A stretch of DNA of 64,000 bases, from positions 62,001 to 126,000 of the forward strand of contig NZ_JAMYDV010000009.1 of assembly GCF_024128855.1 (NCBI RefSeq). Reading direction: 5' to 3'. Below the pieces are notes generated by a model. That model did no database searches and had not been told where the DNA came from. It saw only the letters and a list, made by a program, of their open reading frames with translations. Positions 8,277 to 16,522 of this stretch are shown piece by piece; the stretch's first letter is position 1; each line of letters starts with the position of its first letter. Source of the DNA: Rhodovulum tesquicola (GTDB lineage Bacteria > Pseudomonadota > Alphaproteobacteria > Rhodobacterales > Rhodobacteraceae). Position numbers and translations under genes: made by a program.

Positions 8277-9292
8277 GATGCCTTGCGATCGTTCTTGCCT
8301 GCCTTGTCTGGGCTGTTCCGGCTGCCGCGCAGACGCTGGCCGAGAACAACGCGCGCCTGTTCGACGAGATCGCCGAGGCGCGCGGAGTCAGCCCGGCGCA
8401 GCTTGACCGGATCCGGGCGATCTTTGCGGCCTCGCCCGTGCTGGGCCAAGGCAACCCCGCCATCACCCGCCACGCGATGACCCGCGCGGAATGCAACGCC
8501 CGCGCGGGCGGCAATGCGCTGGCTGCCCATGTCAACCGCCGCTTCGAACGGATCTGCGGCGCGAAATTCATGGCGCCGCTCTACGACCCCGCCACGCAGC
8601 GCCCCGAGGATGCGACCGCCTGCATCGACCAGTTCGAATATCCCAACATCCCCTGCGCCCATCCCGTAGTCTGGGTCAAGGCGCGCGAAGCCGCCCTGAT
8701 CTGCGCCGCCGAGGGCAAGCGGCTGTGCGATGCGCATGAATGGGAAGGCGCCTGCCAGGGCGCACTCACGCCGCCCGATTACCGCTTCGACCTTGCGCGC
8801 GGACTGTCAGCCTCGGCGGCGGTGAACCGGATGCGCGCGGCCCATAACGCGAAACACGAAGGCACGGCCCGCTGGAGCTATGGCCCCGCCTTCCAGACCG
8901 GCACCTGCGCCCAGAACAGCGAGAAAAGCCCGACCTGTCCCGGCGGCGGTTGGAAGAATTGCGGCTCGAACACCTATCCGGCGGGCAGTTTCGCGGGCTG
9001 CGCCAGCCCGCTCAAGGTCTATGACCTGAACGGCAACGCGGCCGAGCACATGAATCTGCCGCTGGCCCCCGACCAGATGGCCAGCGCGGGCAGCACCACG
9101 CTGGGCGTGACCGAGATGAAGGGATCTTGGTTCATCTGGGACAAGTACCGCGCCCATCCCGACTGGTGCCGCTGGCGCGCGCCCTACTGGCATGGCGACC
9201 GGGTGATGAGCCCGAGAAGCCACGAGAACTACCATCTGGGCTTCCGCTGCTGCAAGACATCCGGTCAGACGCCCGGCTCGCAAGAATTTTAG
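8273..9292 (+). CDS. Exported SUMF1/formylglycine-generating-enzyme-like protein
   Basis: This 339-residue protein starts at the ATG overlapping the previous stop. It has a signal peptide (residues 1-19, AVPAAAQ) and an FGE-sulfatase (C-type-lectin-like) domain: CIDQFEYPN, PVVWVKAREAALICAAEGKRL, DAHEWEGAC, VYDLNGNAAEHM and a closing NYHLGFRCC. Family members include sulfatase-activating enzymes and many non-heme iron enzymes. Of the two copper-binding cysteines of true formylglycine-generating enzymes only a DWC-type cysteine is visible in GSWF...DWCRW, and no sulfatase gene is in the window, so sulfatase activation is not supported. Cysteines are numerous and probably disulfide-bonded in the periplasm. 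It likely works with, or modifies, the upstream partner. Confidence 0.72.
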   Translation: MRCLAIVLACLVWAVPAAAQTLAENNARLFDEIAEARGVSPAQLDRIRAIFAASPVLGQGNPAITRHAMTRAECNARAGGNALAAHVNRRFERICGAKFMAPLYDPATQRPEDATACIDQFEYPNIPCAHPVVWVKAREAALICAAEGKRLCDAHEWEGACQGALTPPDYRFDLARGLSASAAVNRMRAAHNAKHEGTARWSYGPAFQTGTCAQNSEKSPTCPGGGWKNCGSNTYPAGSFAGCASPLKVYDLNGNAAEHMNLPLAPDQMASAGSTTLGVTEMKGSWFIWDKYRAHPDWCRWRAPYWHGDRVMSPRSHENYHLGFRCCKTSGQTPGSQEF

Positions 9293-9640
9293 GTGGCCCC
9301 ATTTGGCGGGTGCCGCGATCAGGGACGCGCGTTCACTGAACGACCATCCCTTGAGCGGCACGTTTCATCAGGCGTTCGCGCTGAAGAGCGGTTCGATACG
9401 GGTCGATCGACGCTGTCGGATGCGATGCAGTCCTGCAGCATTGCACTTGGTCGGACAACGGGCACTCCGGTATCCGCGACGGGCCCCGCCCGGGAAGGAA
9501 AGGGGCACGCATCCTGCGCTTGTGGCGGACGATCTGGTCACGAGGTTGAAACGCTTTGCCCATATGCGTGATTTTGACGCAGGCGGGGCGGCGTGGTAGG
9601 CTCGCCCGCGGATGGGCAACGATTTTACGTGGGGGTTGGC
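9293..9640 (+). promoter_or_regulatory. 348-base spacer with promoter for the haemolysin III-type gene
   Basis: No gene is supported here. A good sigma-70 type promoter lies at its end: TTGACG at 9574-9579, a 17-base spacer, and TAGGCT at 9597-9602, about 38 bases before the ATG at 9641. Further upstream a perfect 13-base palindrome CGTTCACTGAACG (9330-9342) might be an operator for either neighbour or part of the end of the preceding transcript. Confidence 0.5.
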
Positions 9641-10288
9641 ATGAGTGAGCGATATCCGTCCTATTCGCGGGCCGAGCGGATCTCGGACGCGGTGGTGCAT
9701 GTCACGGGGCTGGCCGCGGTGGCGGTGGGGGTTCCGGTGCTGGTGGTGCTGGCCATCGTCTTTCGCGGCGATGGGGCGGCGATCCTGGGGATCACGGTCT
9801 ATGGCGCCGCGCTGTTCGCGATGATCGGGTTCTCGGCGCTCTATCACATGGTCCAGCACCCGGACTGGACGCCGATCCTGCGGCGGCTGGATCATTCGGC
9901 CATCTACTGGAAGATCGCGGGCACCTACACGCCCTTCACGCTGCTCTCGGGCGGGCATGGGGCGGGGCTACTGGCCGGGCTCTGGGCCGCGGCTGCGGCT
10001 GGCACGGGGCTGCGGGTGCTGGCCCCCTACAGGTTCCGCGCGGTGAACCTGGCGCTCTATCCGGCGATGGGCTGGGCGGGGGCCGTGGCGGGCTGGGGGC
10101 TGTTCGCGACGCTGTCGCCGGTGGTGATGGGGCTGATCGTGGCGGGGGGCGTGCTGTATACGGTGGGGATGGTGTTCTACCTGTGGGAGCGGCTGCCCTA
10201 TCACAACACGATCTGGCATGTCTTCGTGCTGGTCGCCTCGGTGCTGTTCTTCGCGGCGGTGGCGACGCATGTGATCGACACGGCCTGA
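9641..10288 (+). CDS. Haemolysin III family (TrhA/YqfA) membrane protein
   Basis: 215 residues with seven predicted membrane segments place it in the haemolysin III/PAQR superfamily. Conserved features are the early SDAVVHVTG, SALYHM in the second segment, LDHSAIYWKIAGTYTP in the third, and HNTIWHVFVLVAS near the end, giving the Ser/His/Asp residues proposed to bind zinc. Despite the name most bacterial members are not toxins; E. coli TrhA influences membrane-energy and fatty-acid balance. An in-frame ATG exists 48 bases upstream, but the one at 9641 fits the protein start (MSERYPSYSRAERISD) and has the promoter at the right distance. It appears to be a single-gene transcript. Confidence 0.9.
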   Translation: MSERYPSYSRAERISDAVVHVTGLAAVAVGVPVLVVLAIVFRGDGAAILGITVYGAALFAMIGFSALYHMVQHPDWTPILRRLDHSAIYWKIAGTYTPFTLLSGGHGAGLLAGLWAAAAAGTGLRVLAPYRFRAVNLALYPAMGWAGAVAGWGLFATLSPVVMGLIVAGGVLYTVGMVFYLWERLPYHNTIWHVFVLVASVLFFAAVATHVIDTA

Positions 10289-10407
10289 ACGGCGCGAGCG
10301 ATTGAATTTTGCGCTTTCCCGGCCTATGATGGGGCCTGGTTTCCGGGTCCGGACAGAGGGTGCGTCAGACGCCCGTAGCGGCCCCCAGCAAGGAACGAGG
10401 CAGTCAG

Positions 10408-10704
10408 ATGAGAGCATTTGCGCTTGCGGCGGCGGTCGCCGTATCGTCCACCCCTGCCCTAGCGGGTCCGATCGAGCGGGCCTGTCTGGGATCCGACCGT
10501 CCCGGCGTGTCGCGCGGGGTCTGCGGCTGCATCCAGCAGGCCGCCGACATCACGCTGAGTGCCGGCGACCAGCGCGAGGCGGCGAAGTTCTTCCGCGACC
10601 CGCACCAGGCCCAGGTCGTGCGCCAGTCGAAACGCGACCGGGATTCGGCCTTCTGGCAGCGCTACAAGCGGTTCGGCGAGATGGCGGCGGCCTATTGCGG
10701 CTGA
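10408..10704 (+). CDS. Small exported protein of unknown function
   Basis: 98 residues, starting at ATG 10408 after a GAGG ribosome site. Residues 1-19 are a signal peptide ending ALA, leaving a mature ~79-residue protein with four cysteines (IERACLG, GVCGCIQQ, AAYCG), probably periplasmic and disulfide-bonded. The body (AADITLSAGDQREAAKFF then SAFWQRYKRFGE) is typical of a family conserved in Rhodobacterales; I recall some database entries calling it 'arginine transporter', but nothing in the sequence supports transport. The function is unknown. Confidence 0.7.
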   Translation: MRAFALAAAVAVSSTPALAGPIERACLGSDRPGVSRGVCGCIQQAADITLSAGDQREAAKFFRDPHQAQVVRQSKRDRDSAFWQRYKRFGEMAAAYCG

Positions 10705-10747
10705 GCCCGTCCGTCCGGCAGAGCGCCTGCGGCGCAGGCCCTTGATT

Positions 10748-10800
10748 GGCGGCCCGTTCCGGGCCGCCGTTTCGGGTGTTTTCGCCAAGAAGAAGCAGAG
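10748..10800 (-). repeat. Dispersed 3'-end repeat, copy 1, with terminator hairpin
   Basis: On the minus strand CTTCTTCTTGGCGAAAACACC begins 13 bases after the stop of the phosphatase gene at 10809. It is followed by an 8-bp hairpin, GGCGGCCC/GGGCCGCC with a 5-base loop (10748-10768). On the plus strand that hairpin is followed by a T-rich stretch and can serve as terminator for the small exported-protein gene. It is a divergent member of the family also found at 23.9, 29.5, 35.4, 49.9 and 59.8 kb. Confidence 0.6.
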
Positions 10801-10808
10801 GGCGCGGG

Positions 10809-11264
10809 TCAGCGGCGGGCGATCTCGGCCAGAAGCCCCCGCGCGGCGTCCTCGACCAGATCCAGCACCAGGTCGAAGCCGCCCTCGTAATAGGGGTCGG
10901 GCACCTCGTCGCGGGGGCTGTCGGCATAGTCGAGGAACAGCCGGACGGGGGTGGCGTTGCCTGCCGGGCGGATCCGTTCCAGATCGGCGAGGTTGCTGCG
11001 GTCCATCGCGAGGATCAGGTCGAAACCGTCGAAATCTGAAGCGCGCACCTGCCGGGCGCGCAGCCGCGAAAGGTCGTAGCCGCGCCGTGCCGCCTCGCGC
11101 GTGGCGCGGGGATCGGGCGGATCGCCCGCATGCCAGCCCCCGGTTCCGGCGCTGTCGATCTGGACCGGCAGGCGGGCGGCCTCGGCCATCTGCGCGACGA
11201 CCCCGTGGGCGGTGGGCGAGCGGCAGATATTGCCGAGGCAGACGAACAGGATGCGGGTGGTCAT
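10809..11264 (-). CDS. Low-molecular-weight protein tyrosine phosphatase
   Basis: 151 residues, beginning at ATG 11264 behind a strong AGGAGAGG site. The catalytic P-loop is CLGNICRS at 9-16 (nucleophile C9, arginine R15), and the general-acid loop is DPYYEGG near residue 125. Such enzymes dephosphorylate tyrosine kinases of polysaccharide export or arsenate-like substrates; the P-loop and acid loop fit the phosphatase rather than the arsenate-reductase branch. It is divergent from the sirtuin gene, with 41 bases between start codons. Confidence 0.92.
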   Translation of the reverse strand: MTTRILFVCLGNICRSPTAHGVVAQMAEAARLPVQIDSAGTGGWHAGDPPDPRATREAARRGYDLSRLRARQVRASDFDGFDLILAMDRSNLADLERIRPAGNATPVRLFLDYADSPRDEVPDPYYEGGFDLVLDLVEDAARGLLAEIARR

Positions 11265-11305
11265 GGGCCTCTCCTTTCGGCATTGTGATAGCGGAGGGGC
11301 GGGCG

Positions 11306-12007
11306 ATGACCAAGATCGTGATTCTGACCGGGGCGGGAATTTCGGCCGAAAGCGGGCTGGGCACGTTCCGCGACAAGGACGGTATCTGGACGCGCTACGA
11401 TCTGGCCGAGGTGGCGACCCCCGAGGGCTTTGCCCGCGACCCCGCATTGGTGCACGAATTCTACAATGCGCGGCGCCGCAATGCCGCCGAGGCGATCCCG
11501 AACGCCGCCCATGCGGCGCTGGCGCGGCTGGAACAGGCCTTGCCGGGCGAGGTGCGGATCGTCACCCAGAATATCGACGATCTGCATGAGCGCGCGGGCA
11601 GCCGGGCGGTCTGGCACATGCACGGGCAGATCACCCGCGCCCGTTGTGCCGTCTGCGGCGAGACCTGGACCGCGCCGATGGCAATGCGCGCGGACGATCC
11701 CTGCCCGTCCTGTGCCGCCCCGGCGACGCGGCCCGATATCGTGTGGTTCGGCGAGTTTCCCTATCACATGGAGGCGATCTGGGACGCGCTGCGCGCGGCC
11801 GAGCTGTTCGTGGCGATCGGCACCTCGGGCAGCGTCTATCCGGCCGCCGCCTTCGTGCAGGATGCGGCGCGGGCGGGCGCGCGGACGCTGGAGCTGAACC
11901 TGGAGCCGTCCGAGACCGTGGGCGATTTCGCCGAGGCCCGGCATGGTCCGGCCAGCGAGATCGTGCCCGCCTGGGTCGAGGAAATCCTGCGCAGGCGGGG
12001 TCAGTAG
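11306..12007 (+). CDS. cobB: NAD-dependent protein deacylase (sirtuin, CobB type)
   Basis: This 233-residue Sir2 enzyme removes acetyl or succinyl groups from lysines using NAD. Motifs in order: GAGISAESGLGTFRD from residue 9 (NAD binding), TQNIDDLHE, the catalytic histidine in MHGQ, four zinc cysteines (CAVC...CPSC), DIVWFGE and IGTSGSVYPAA. YDLAEVATPEGF carries the Tyr-x-x-Arg-type pocket region of class III desuccinylases only partly, so substrate preference is open. The ATG at 11306 has a GGAGGGG site. Its stop overlaps the end of the convergent CIA30 gene by 7 bases. Confidence 0.93.
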   Translation: MTKIVILTGAGISAESGLGTFRDKDGIWTRYDLAEVATPEGFARDPALVHEFYNARRRNAAEAIPNAAHAALARLEQALPGEVRIVTQNIDDLHERAGSRAVWHMHGQITRARCAVCGETWTAPMAMRADDPCPSCAAPATRPDIVWFGEFPYHMEAIWDALRAAELFVAIGTSGSVYPAAAFVQDAARAGARTLELNLEPSETVGDFAEARHGPASEIVPAWVEEILRRRGQ

Positions 12008-12525
12008 AATCCGACCCCGGCCAGCGCGATATCGGCCCGCTGCTCGCGGCCATAGGCGGCGATGCCGAGGCTGTCGACCGCGTCGGGGCGCAGGCGTGCG
12101 GCGGCCCCGCCCCGGGGTTGAAAATCGCGCAGCGGGATGCGGATCTCGCGCCAGTCGGGGGTGGTGTCGAACCCGGCCTGATGGAATTGCCAGGGTCGCG
12201 TGGCGGCGCTGCGCAGATGGACGAAATAGCGCTGCCCGTCGCCGCGCACGCTGAGCACGATGCCCTGCGCATCGGGCGGCAGCCGCACCGCCCGTCGCAT
12301 CTGGACGAAGCCGCCGCGATTGGCGGTGCTGACCATGCCGGTCAGGTGCAGGAAGCCCCTGCCCTGTTCCTCGGCATAGGCGGCGGCGCCGGTCGAGACG
12401 CCGCCCATCACCCGGTCGGACAGGAAGGACCAGGCGCGCGCGGTTTCGGGGGTGATGGGCTCGATCATCTCAGCCGAAACCGGGGCGGCCAGCACAAGGG
12501 CAAGGGCCAGCCATGGCCGGATCAT
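12001..12525 (-). CDS. CIA30 family exported protein
   Basis: 174 residues with an N-terminal signal peptide ([18 protein letters not shown]) followed by a CIA30-type galactose-binding-like domain: [57 protein letters not shown]. In mitochondria the family assists complex I assembly; bacterial members are poorly known. The start overlaps the stop of the TlpA-type gene by four bases (ATGA), so it is translated from the same mRNA. Its 3' end overlaps the convergent sirtuin gene by 7 bases, so no separate terminators are possible between them. Confidence 0.82.
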   Translation of the reverse strand: MIRPWLALALVLAAPVSAEMIEPITPETARAWSFLSDRVMGGVSTGAAAYAEEQGRGFLHLTGMVSTANRGGFVQMRRAVRLPPDAQGIVLSVRGDGQRYFVHLRSAATRPWQFHQAGFDTTPDWREIRIPLRDFQPRGGAAARLRPDAVDSLGIAAYGREQRADIALAGVGFY

Positions 12526-13079
12526 CCCCCATTCATCAGCGCGGCGACGATGGCCCTGGCGCTGTCGCTGTCCCATTCGGCATCGCCCTGCATCCGGGCA
12601 ATCTCCTGGCCCTCGGGGTTCAGGATCACGGTCACGGGCAGGCCCATCACCCCCATCTGCCGGGCCAGCCCCGAATCCGGGTCGCGCCATTTCGGCAGGG
12701 TGGCGATGGACAGATCCGAGAACAGCCGGTCGATGCCCTGGGGCGAATTGCGCCCGGTCGCCACCGTGACCACCGCAAAGCCCGCGCCGCCGAATTCGGC
12801 ATTCAGCCGGTCGAGCGCGGGCATTTCATGGCGGCAGGGCGGGCACCAGGTGGCCCAGAAATTCAGCACCACCCAGCGGCCGAGATGTTCGTCCAGCGCG
12901 CGGGGCGCCTCGGCCTCGTCGATCAGGGCGATTTCGGGCACGGGTTTCGGCGCGGCATGGAAGACGAGCTTCTTCATGTCGCCCTCGCGCAGCCCGTTCA
13001 GCGCGGCGGGATCGGCGGCGGCGGCATTTGCACCCAGCGCAAGGGCCGTGTAGAGGACGAGCGACCTGACGAACGACAT
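12522..13079 (-). CDS. TlpA-like thiol:disulfide oxidoreductase
   Basis: 185 residues: signal peptide or anchor (1-22, [11 protein letters not shown]) and a thioredoxin fold with the active site WCPPC (C79, C82) in [20 protein letters not shown]; the cis-proline loop GLPVTVI is also present. It is probably periplasmic and reduces cytochrome c or oxidase assembly substrates, as TlpA/ResA proteins do. A GGAGGG site precedes ATG 13079. It is the first gene of a two-gene operon with the CIA30 protein and faces argH with only 24 bases between the two start codons. Confidence 0.9.
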   Translation of the reverse strand: MSFVRSLVLYTALALGANAAAADPAALNGLREGDMKKLVFHAAPKPVPEIALIDEAEAPRALDEHLGRWVVLNFWATWCPPCRHEMPALDRLNAEFGGAGFAVVTVATGRNSPQGIDRLFSDLSIATLPKWRDPDSGLARQMGVMGLPVTVILNPEGQEIARMQGDAEWDSDSARAIVAALMNGG

Positions 13080-13103
13080 TTTTCCCTCCGAAGGGCCGTG
13101 ACG

Positions 13104-14495
13104 ATGACCAACGACCAGTCCAACGCGATGTGGGGCGGGCGGTTCGCCGCCGGGCCGGACGCGATCATGGAGGCGATCAATGCCTCGATCTCGTTCGACC
13201 AGCGGCTGGCGGCCCAGGACATCGCCGGTTCCCGCGCCCATGCCGCCATGCTGGCGGCGACGGGCATCCTAAGCGATACGGATTCGCAGGCGATCCGGGA
13301 AGGGCTGCTCACGGTCTTGTCAGAGATCGAGGGCGGGCGCTTCGCGTTTTCCACCGCGCTGGAAGACATTCACATGAATGTCGAGGCGCGGCTGAAGGAG
13401 GTGATCGGCGAACCGGCGGGGCGGCTGCACACGGCGCGGTCGCGCAATGACCAGGTGGCGACCGATTTCCGGCTCTGGGTGCGCGACCAGATCGACGCGG
13501 CACTGGCGGGGCTTGAGGCGCTGATCCGGGCGCTGCTGGCCCAGGCCGAGGCGGGCGCGGACTGGGTGATGCCGGGCTTCACGCATCTGCAAACGGCGCA
13601 GCCGGTGACCTGGGGCCATCACATGATGGCCTATGTCGAGATGTTCGCCCGCGACATGGGCCGGTTTGCCGATGCCCGCGCGCGGATGAACGAATGTCCC
13701 CTTGGTGCGGCGGCGCTGGCGGGCACGTCCTTTCCCATCGACCGGCAGATGACGGCGGCGGCGCTGGGCTTCGACCGGCCGATGGCCAATTCGCTGGATG
13801 CGGTCAGCGACCGCGATTTCGCGCTGGAATTCCTGGGCGCCGCGTCCATCTGCGCGATGCACCTGAGCCGGTTCGCCGAGGAACTGGTGATCTGGTCCTC
13901 GGCGCAGTTCCGGTTCGTGGTGCTGTCGGACCGGTTCTCGACCGGCTCCTCGATCATGCCGCAGAAGAAGAACCCCGATGCCGCCGAACTGATCCGGGCC
14001 AAGATCGGGCGGATCATGGGGGCGAATGTCGCGCTGATGATGGTGATGAAGGGGCTGCCCTTGGCCTATTCCAAGGACATGCAGGAAGACAAGGAACAGG
14101 TCTTCGACGCTGCCGACAACCTGATGCTGGCGCTGGCCGCGATGGAGGGCATGGTGCGCGACATGACCGCGAACCGCCCCGCGCTGGAGGCGGCGGCGGC
14201 CAGCGGCTTTTCCACCGCGACCGATCTGGCCGACTGGCTGGTGCGGGCGCTGGGCCTGCCCTTCCGCGAGGCGCATCATGTGACGGGCACGCTGGTCGCA
14301 TTGGCCGAGCGCAAGGGCTGCGACTTGCCCGAATTGACGCTTTCGGACATGCAGGGCGTGCATCCGGGCATAAGGGCCGAGGTATTCGACGTTCTGGGCG
14401 TGCACAATTCGGTCGCGAGTCGGGTAAGCTATGGCGGCACGGCACCCGATCAGGTGCGGGCACAGGTGGCGCGCTGGAAGGAACGGCTGGGATGA
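13104..14495 (+). CDS. argH: Argininosuccinate lyase
   Basis: 463 residues, last step of arginine synthesis: argininosuccinate to arginine and fumarate. The opening MWGGRF, the [13 protein letters not shown] substrate loop, the histidine in [10 protein letters not shown] and the superfamily signature [12 protein letters not shown] near 281-292 are all intact. The start ATG has an AAGGG site just 24 bases from the divergent tlpA-type start, so its promoter must lie inside the neighbouring gene. The stop overlaps the start of the following lipoprotein gene. Confidence 0.97.
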   Translation: MTNDQSNAMWGGRFAAGPDAIMEAINASISFDQRLAAQDIAGSRAHAAMLAATGILSDTDSQAIREGLLTVLSEIEGGRFAFSTALEDIHMNVEARLKEVIGEPAGRLHTARSRNDQVATDFRLWVRDQIDAALAGLEALIRALLAQAEAGADWVMPGFTHLQTAQPVTWGHHMMAYVEMFARDMGRFADARARMNECPLGAAALAGTSFPIDRQMTAAALGFDRPMANSLDAVSDRDFALEFLGAASICAMHLSRFAEELVIWSSAQFRFVVLSDRFSTGSSIMPQKKNPDAAELIRAKIGRIMGANVALMMVMKGLPLAYSKDMQEDKEQVFDAADNLMLALAAMEGMVRDMTANRPALEAAAASGFSTATDLADWLVRALGLPFREAHHVTGTLVALAERKGCDLPELTLSDMQGVHPGIRAEVFDVLGVHNSVASRVSYGGTAPDQVRAQVARWKERLG

Positions 14496-14764
14496 CGCGG
14501 CTTGCCGCCCTCGGCTTGCTTGCACTGGCGGGCTGCGCCGCACCCTCGGGGCAGGTTGCGGTCACGCCGGACGGGCAGGCATCGGGGCGGGTGGCCAGCG
14601 GGCCAGTGACGGTCTCGGGCGGCCCCGGGGCCTCGGTCCGGGTGGTGCAGACGGGGACAAGTGCGGTGCGGGTGGGCACGGATGGCGCGGCGGTGTCGGT
14701 GCGGCCCGCCGGATTGCCGGTGCGGATCGGCGCGGGGACTGGAGGGGTGAGCCTTGGCTTCTAG
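14492..14764 (+). CDS. Small lipoprotein
   Basis: 90 residues, starting within the ATGA overlap with argH. The lipobox LALAGC places the lipidated cysteine at residue 15. The rest is a low-complexity, Gly/Val/Ser-rich sheet-like stretch ([20 protein letters not shown] then [16 protein letters not shown]), with no known domain. It is probably anchored in the outer membrane. Small lipoproteins between argH and lysA are common in this order; their role is unknown. Confidence 0.75.
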   Translation: MTRLAALGLLALAGCAAPSGQVAVTPDGQASGRVASGPVTVSGGPGASVRVVQTGTSAVRVGTDGAAVSVRPAGLPVRIGAGTGGVSLGF

Positions 14765-14891
14765 ATGGATATGGGCCGCCGTGCTGGTGCTGGCCGGTTG
14801 CGGGGTCGACGGACCGCCGGAACCGCCAGATAGCGGCGTGACGGTCGGCGGCACGGTCGAATTTGGCGTTACGGGAGGAAACCGGCCATGA
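14754..14891 (+). CDS. Very small lipoprotein with TTG start
   Basis: A 45-residue product that is easy to overlook. The frame is bounded upstream by TGA at 14748-14750, so TTG at 14754 is the only usable start; it has a strong GGAGGGG ribosome site five bases before it. The product [20 protein letters not shown] has a perfect lipobox (C16), then a short Pro/Gly/Val tail (PPEPPDSGVTVGGTVEFGV). It overlaps the previous gene by 11 bases and the next by four (ATGA). Composition resembles the upstream lipoprotein, so the two may form a duplicated pair. The function is unknown. Confidence 0.65.
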   Translation: MASRWIWAAVLVLAGCGVDGPPEPPDSGVTVGGTVEFGVTGGNRP

Positions 14892-15214
14892 CGCCCCTGC
14901 GGATGATCTTTCTGGCGCTTGCGATCTGGGGCGCCATTCACCCGATGTATTATTTCCTGAGCTGGTATTTCGCCAACGGCCAGGATTTCCTGGGCATGAT
15001 CGACGCCTGGTATGTCAATGACAGCACCACGGGTCTGGTCTGGGATCTGACGATCGCCGCCATCGCGCTGGCGATCTGGATCGTCGCCGACAGCATCGCG
15101 CGCCGCGACTGGCTGGGGCCGGTGGCGGTGCTGGCCATCGGCATCGGTGTGTCCTGCGCGCTGCCGCTTTACCTGTTCCTGCGCTCGCGCCCGCGCGACG
15201 CCAAGACGGCCTGA
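14888..15214 (+). CDS. DUF2834 membrane protein
   Basis: 108 residues with three predicted membrane helices (about 5-27, 52-70 and 79-96) matching DUF2834: WGAIHPMYYFLSWY at the start and VWDLTIAAIALAIWIVAD in the middle. The family has no known function. The ATG overlaps the stop of the small lipoprotein gene, and lysA follows 7 bases after its stop, so it lies inside the argH-lysA transcription unit. Confidence 0.82.
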   Translation: MTPLRMIFLALAIWGAIHPMYYFLSWYFANGQDFLGMIDAWYVNDSTTGLVWDLTIAAIALAIWIVADSIARRDWLGPVAVLAIGIGVSCALPLYLFLRSRPRDAKTA

Positions 15215-15221
15215 GCCCGGA

Positions 15222-16487
15222 ATGGATCATTTCCTCTATCGCGACGGCGTGCTGCATGCCGAGGACGTCCCCCTGCCCGAGATCGCGGCGCAGGTCGGAA
15301 CGCCGTTCTACTGCTATTCGGTCGCCACGCTGACCCGGCATTTCCGCCTGTTCCAGGAGGCGCTGGCGGGCATGGATCACCTGATCTGCTATGCGGTAAA
15401 GGCCAATTCCAATCAGGCCGTGCTGAAGCTGATGGGCGATCTGGGGGCGGGCGTCGATGTCGTCTCGGGCGGGGAATACCGCCGCGCACGGGCGGCGGGC
15501 ATTCCGGGCGACCGGATCGTGTTCTCGGGCGTCGGCAAGACGCGCGAGGAGATGCGGCTGGCGCTGGAGGGCGGCATCCGGCAGTTCAACGTCGAATCCG
15601 AACCCGAGATGGCGGCGCTGAACGAGGTGGCGCTGGGCCTGGGCGTCGTGGCCCCCATCGCGGTGCGGGTGAATCCCGACGTCGATGCCCAGACGCATGA
15701 GAAGATCGCGACCGGCAAGGCCGAGAACAAGTTCGGCATCCCGATCGCCAGGGCGCGCGCCGTCTATGCCCATGCCGCCAGCCTGCCGGGGCTGCAGGTG
15801 GTCGGCATCGACGTGCATATCGGCAGCCAGTTGACCGCGCTCGAACCCTTCGAGGCGGCCTATGCCAAGATCGCCGACCTGACCCGCGCGCTGCGGGAGG
15901 ACGGGCACGAGATCATCCGGCTGGATCTGGGCGGGGGGCTTGGCATCCCCTATGAACGCTCGAACGCCGCGCCCCCCCTGCCGCTGGAATATGGCGCGAT
16001 GATCCGGCGTGTGGTCGGCGATCTGGGCTGCGAGATCGAGATCGAGCCGGGCCGCCTGATCGCGGGCAATGCCGGGATCCTGGTCGCGCAGGCGATCTAT
16101 GTGAAGGAGGGCGAGGGGCGGAATTTCCTGATCCTCGATGCCGCGATGAACGACCTGGTGCGGCCCGCGATGTATTCGGCCCATCACGACATCGTGCCGG
16201 TGATCGAACCTGCGCCCGGCGCCGAACAGGCGCCCATCGACATCGTGGGGCCGGTCTGCGAGACGGGCGATACCTTTGCGAAAAGCCGGATGATGCCGCC
16301 CGTTGCCCCCGGCGATCTGGTCGCCTTTCGCTCGGCGGGCGCCTATGGCGCGGTGATGGCCTCGGAATACAACACCCGCCCGCTGGTGCCCGAAGTGCTG
16401 GTCATGGGGGATCACTTGGCCGTCATTCGGAACAGGCCATCCTTTGACGAGATCATAAACCGAGATACCATCCCCGAGTGGCTTTGA
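15222..16487 (+). CDS. lysA: Diaminopimelate decarboxylase
   Basis: 421 residues, making lysine from meso-diaminopimelate with pyridoxal phosphate. The cofactor lysine is K60 in CYAVKAN; HIGSQLT and LDLGGGLGIPY bind the cofactor phosphate, and VGPVCETGD carries the dimer-interface cysteine that completes the active site. Length is typical. It follows the DUF2834 gene by 7 bases and precedes the TIGR02302 gene by 35. It belongs to a unit mixing amino-acid synthesis (argH, lysA) with small envelope proteins. Confidence 0.96.
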   Translation: MDHFLYRDGVLHAEDVPLPEIAAQVGTPFYCYSVATLTRHFRLFQEALAGMDHLICYAVKANSNQAVLKLMGDLGAGVDVVSGGEYRRARAAGIPGDRIVFSGVGKTREEMRLALEGGIRQFNVESEPEMAALNEVALGLGVVAPIAVRVNPDVDAQTHEKIATGKAENKFGIPIARARAVYAHAASLPGLQVVGIDVHIGSQLTALEPFEAAYAKIADLTRALREDGHEIIRLDLGGGLGIPYERSNAAPPLPLEYGAMIRRVVGDLGCEIEIEPGRLIAGNAGILVAQAIYVKEGEGRNFLILDAAMNDLVRPAMYSAHHDIVPVIEPAPGAEQAPIDIVGPVCETGDTFAKSRMMPPVAPGDLVAFRSAGAYGAVMASEYNTRPLVPEVLVMGDHLAVIRNRPSFDEIINRDTIPEWL

Positions 16488-16522
16488 CCGGCAACCCCGC
16501 CGGGATGCCGCGGGATGGGAGC

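Noticed and set aside
8273-9292. Reading the SUMF1-like protein as a true sulfatase-activating enzyme.
   Set aside because: One of the two copper cysteines is not visible and no sulfatase gene is in the window; only family membership is supported.
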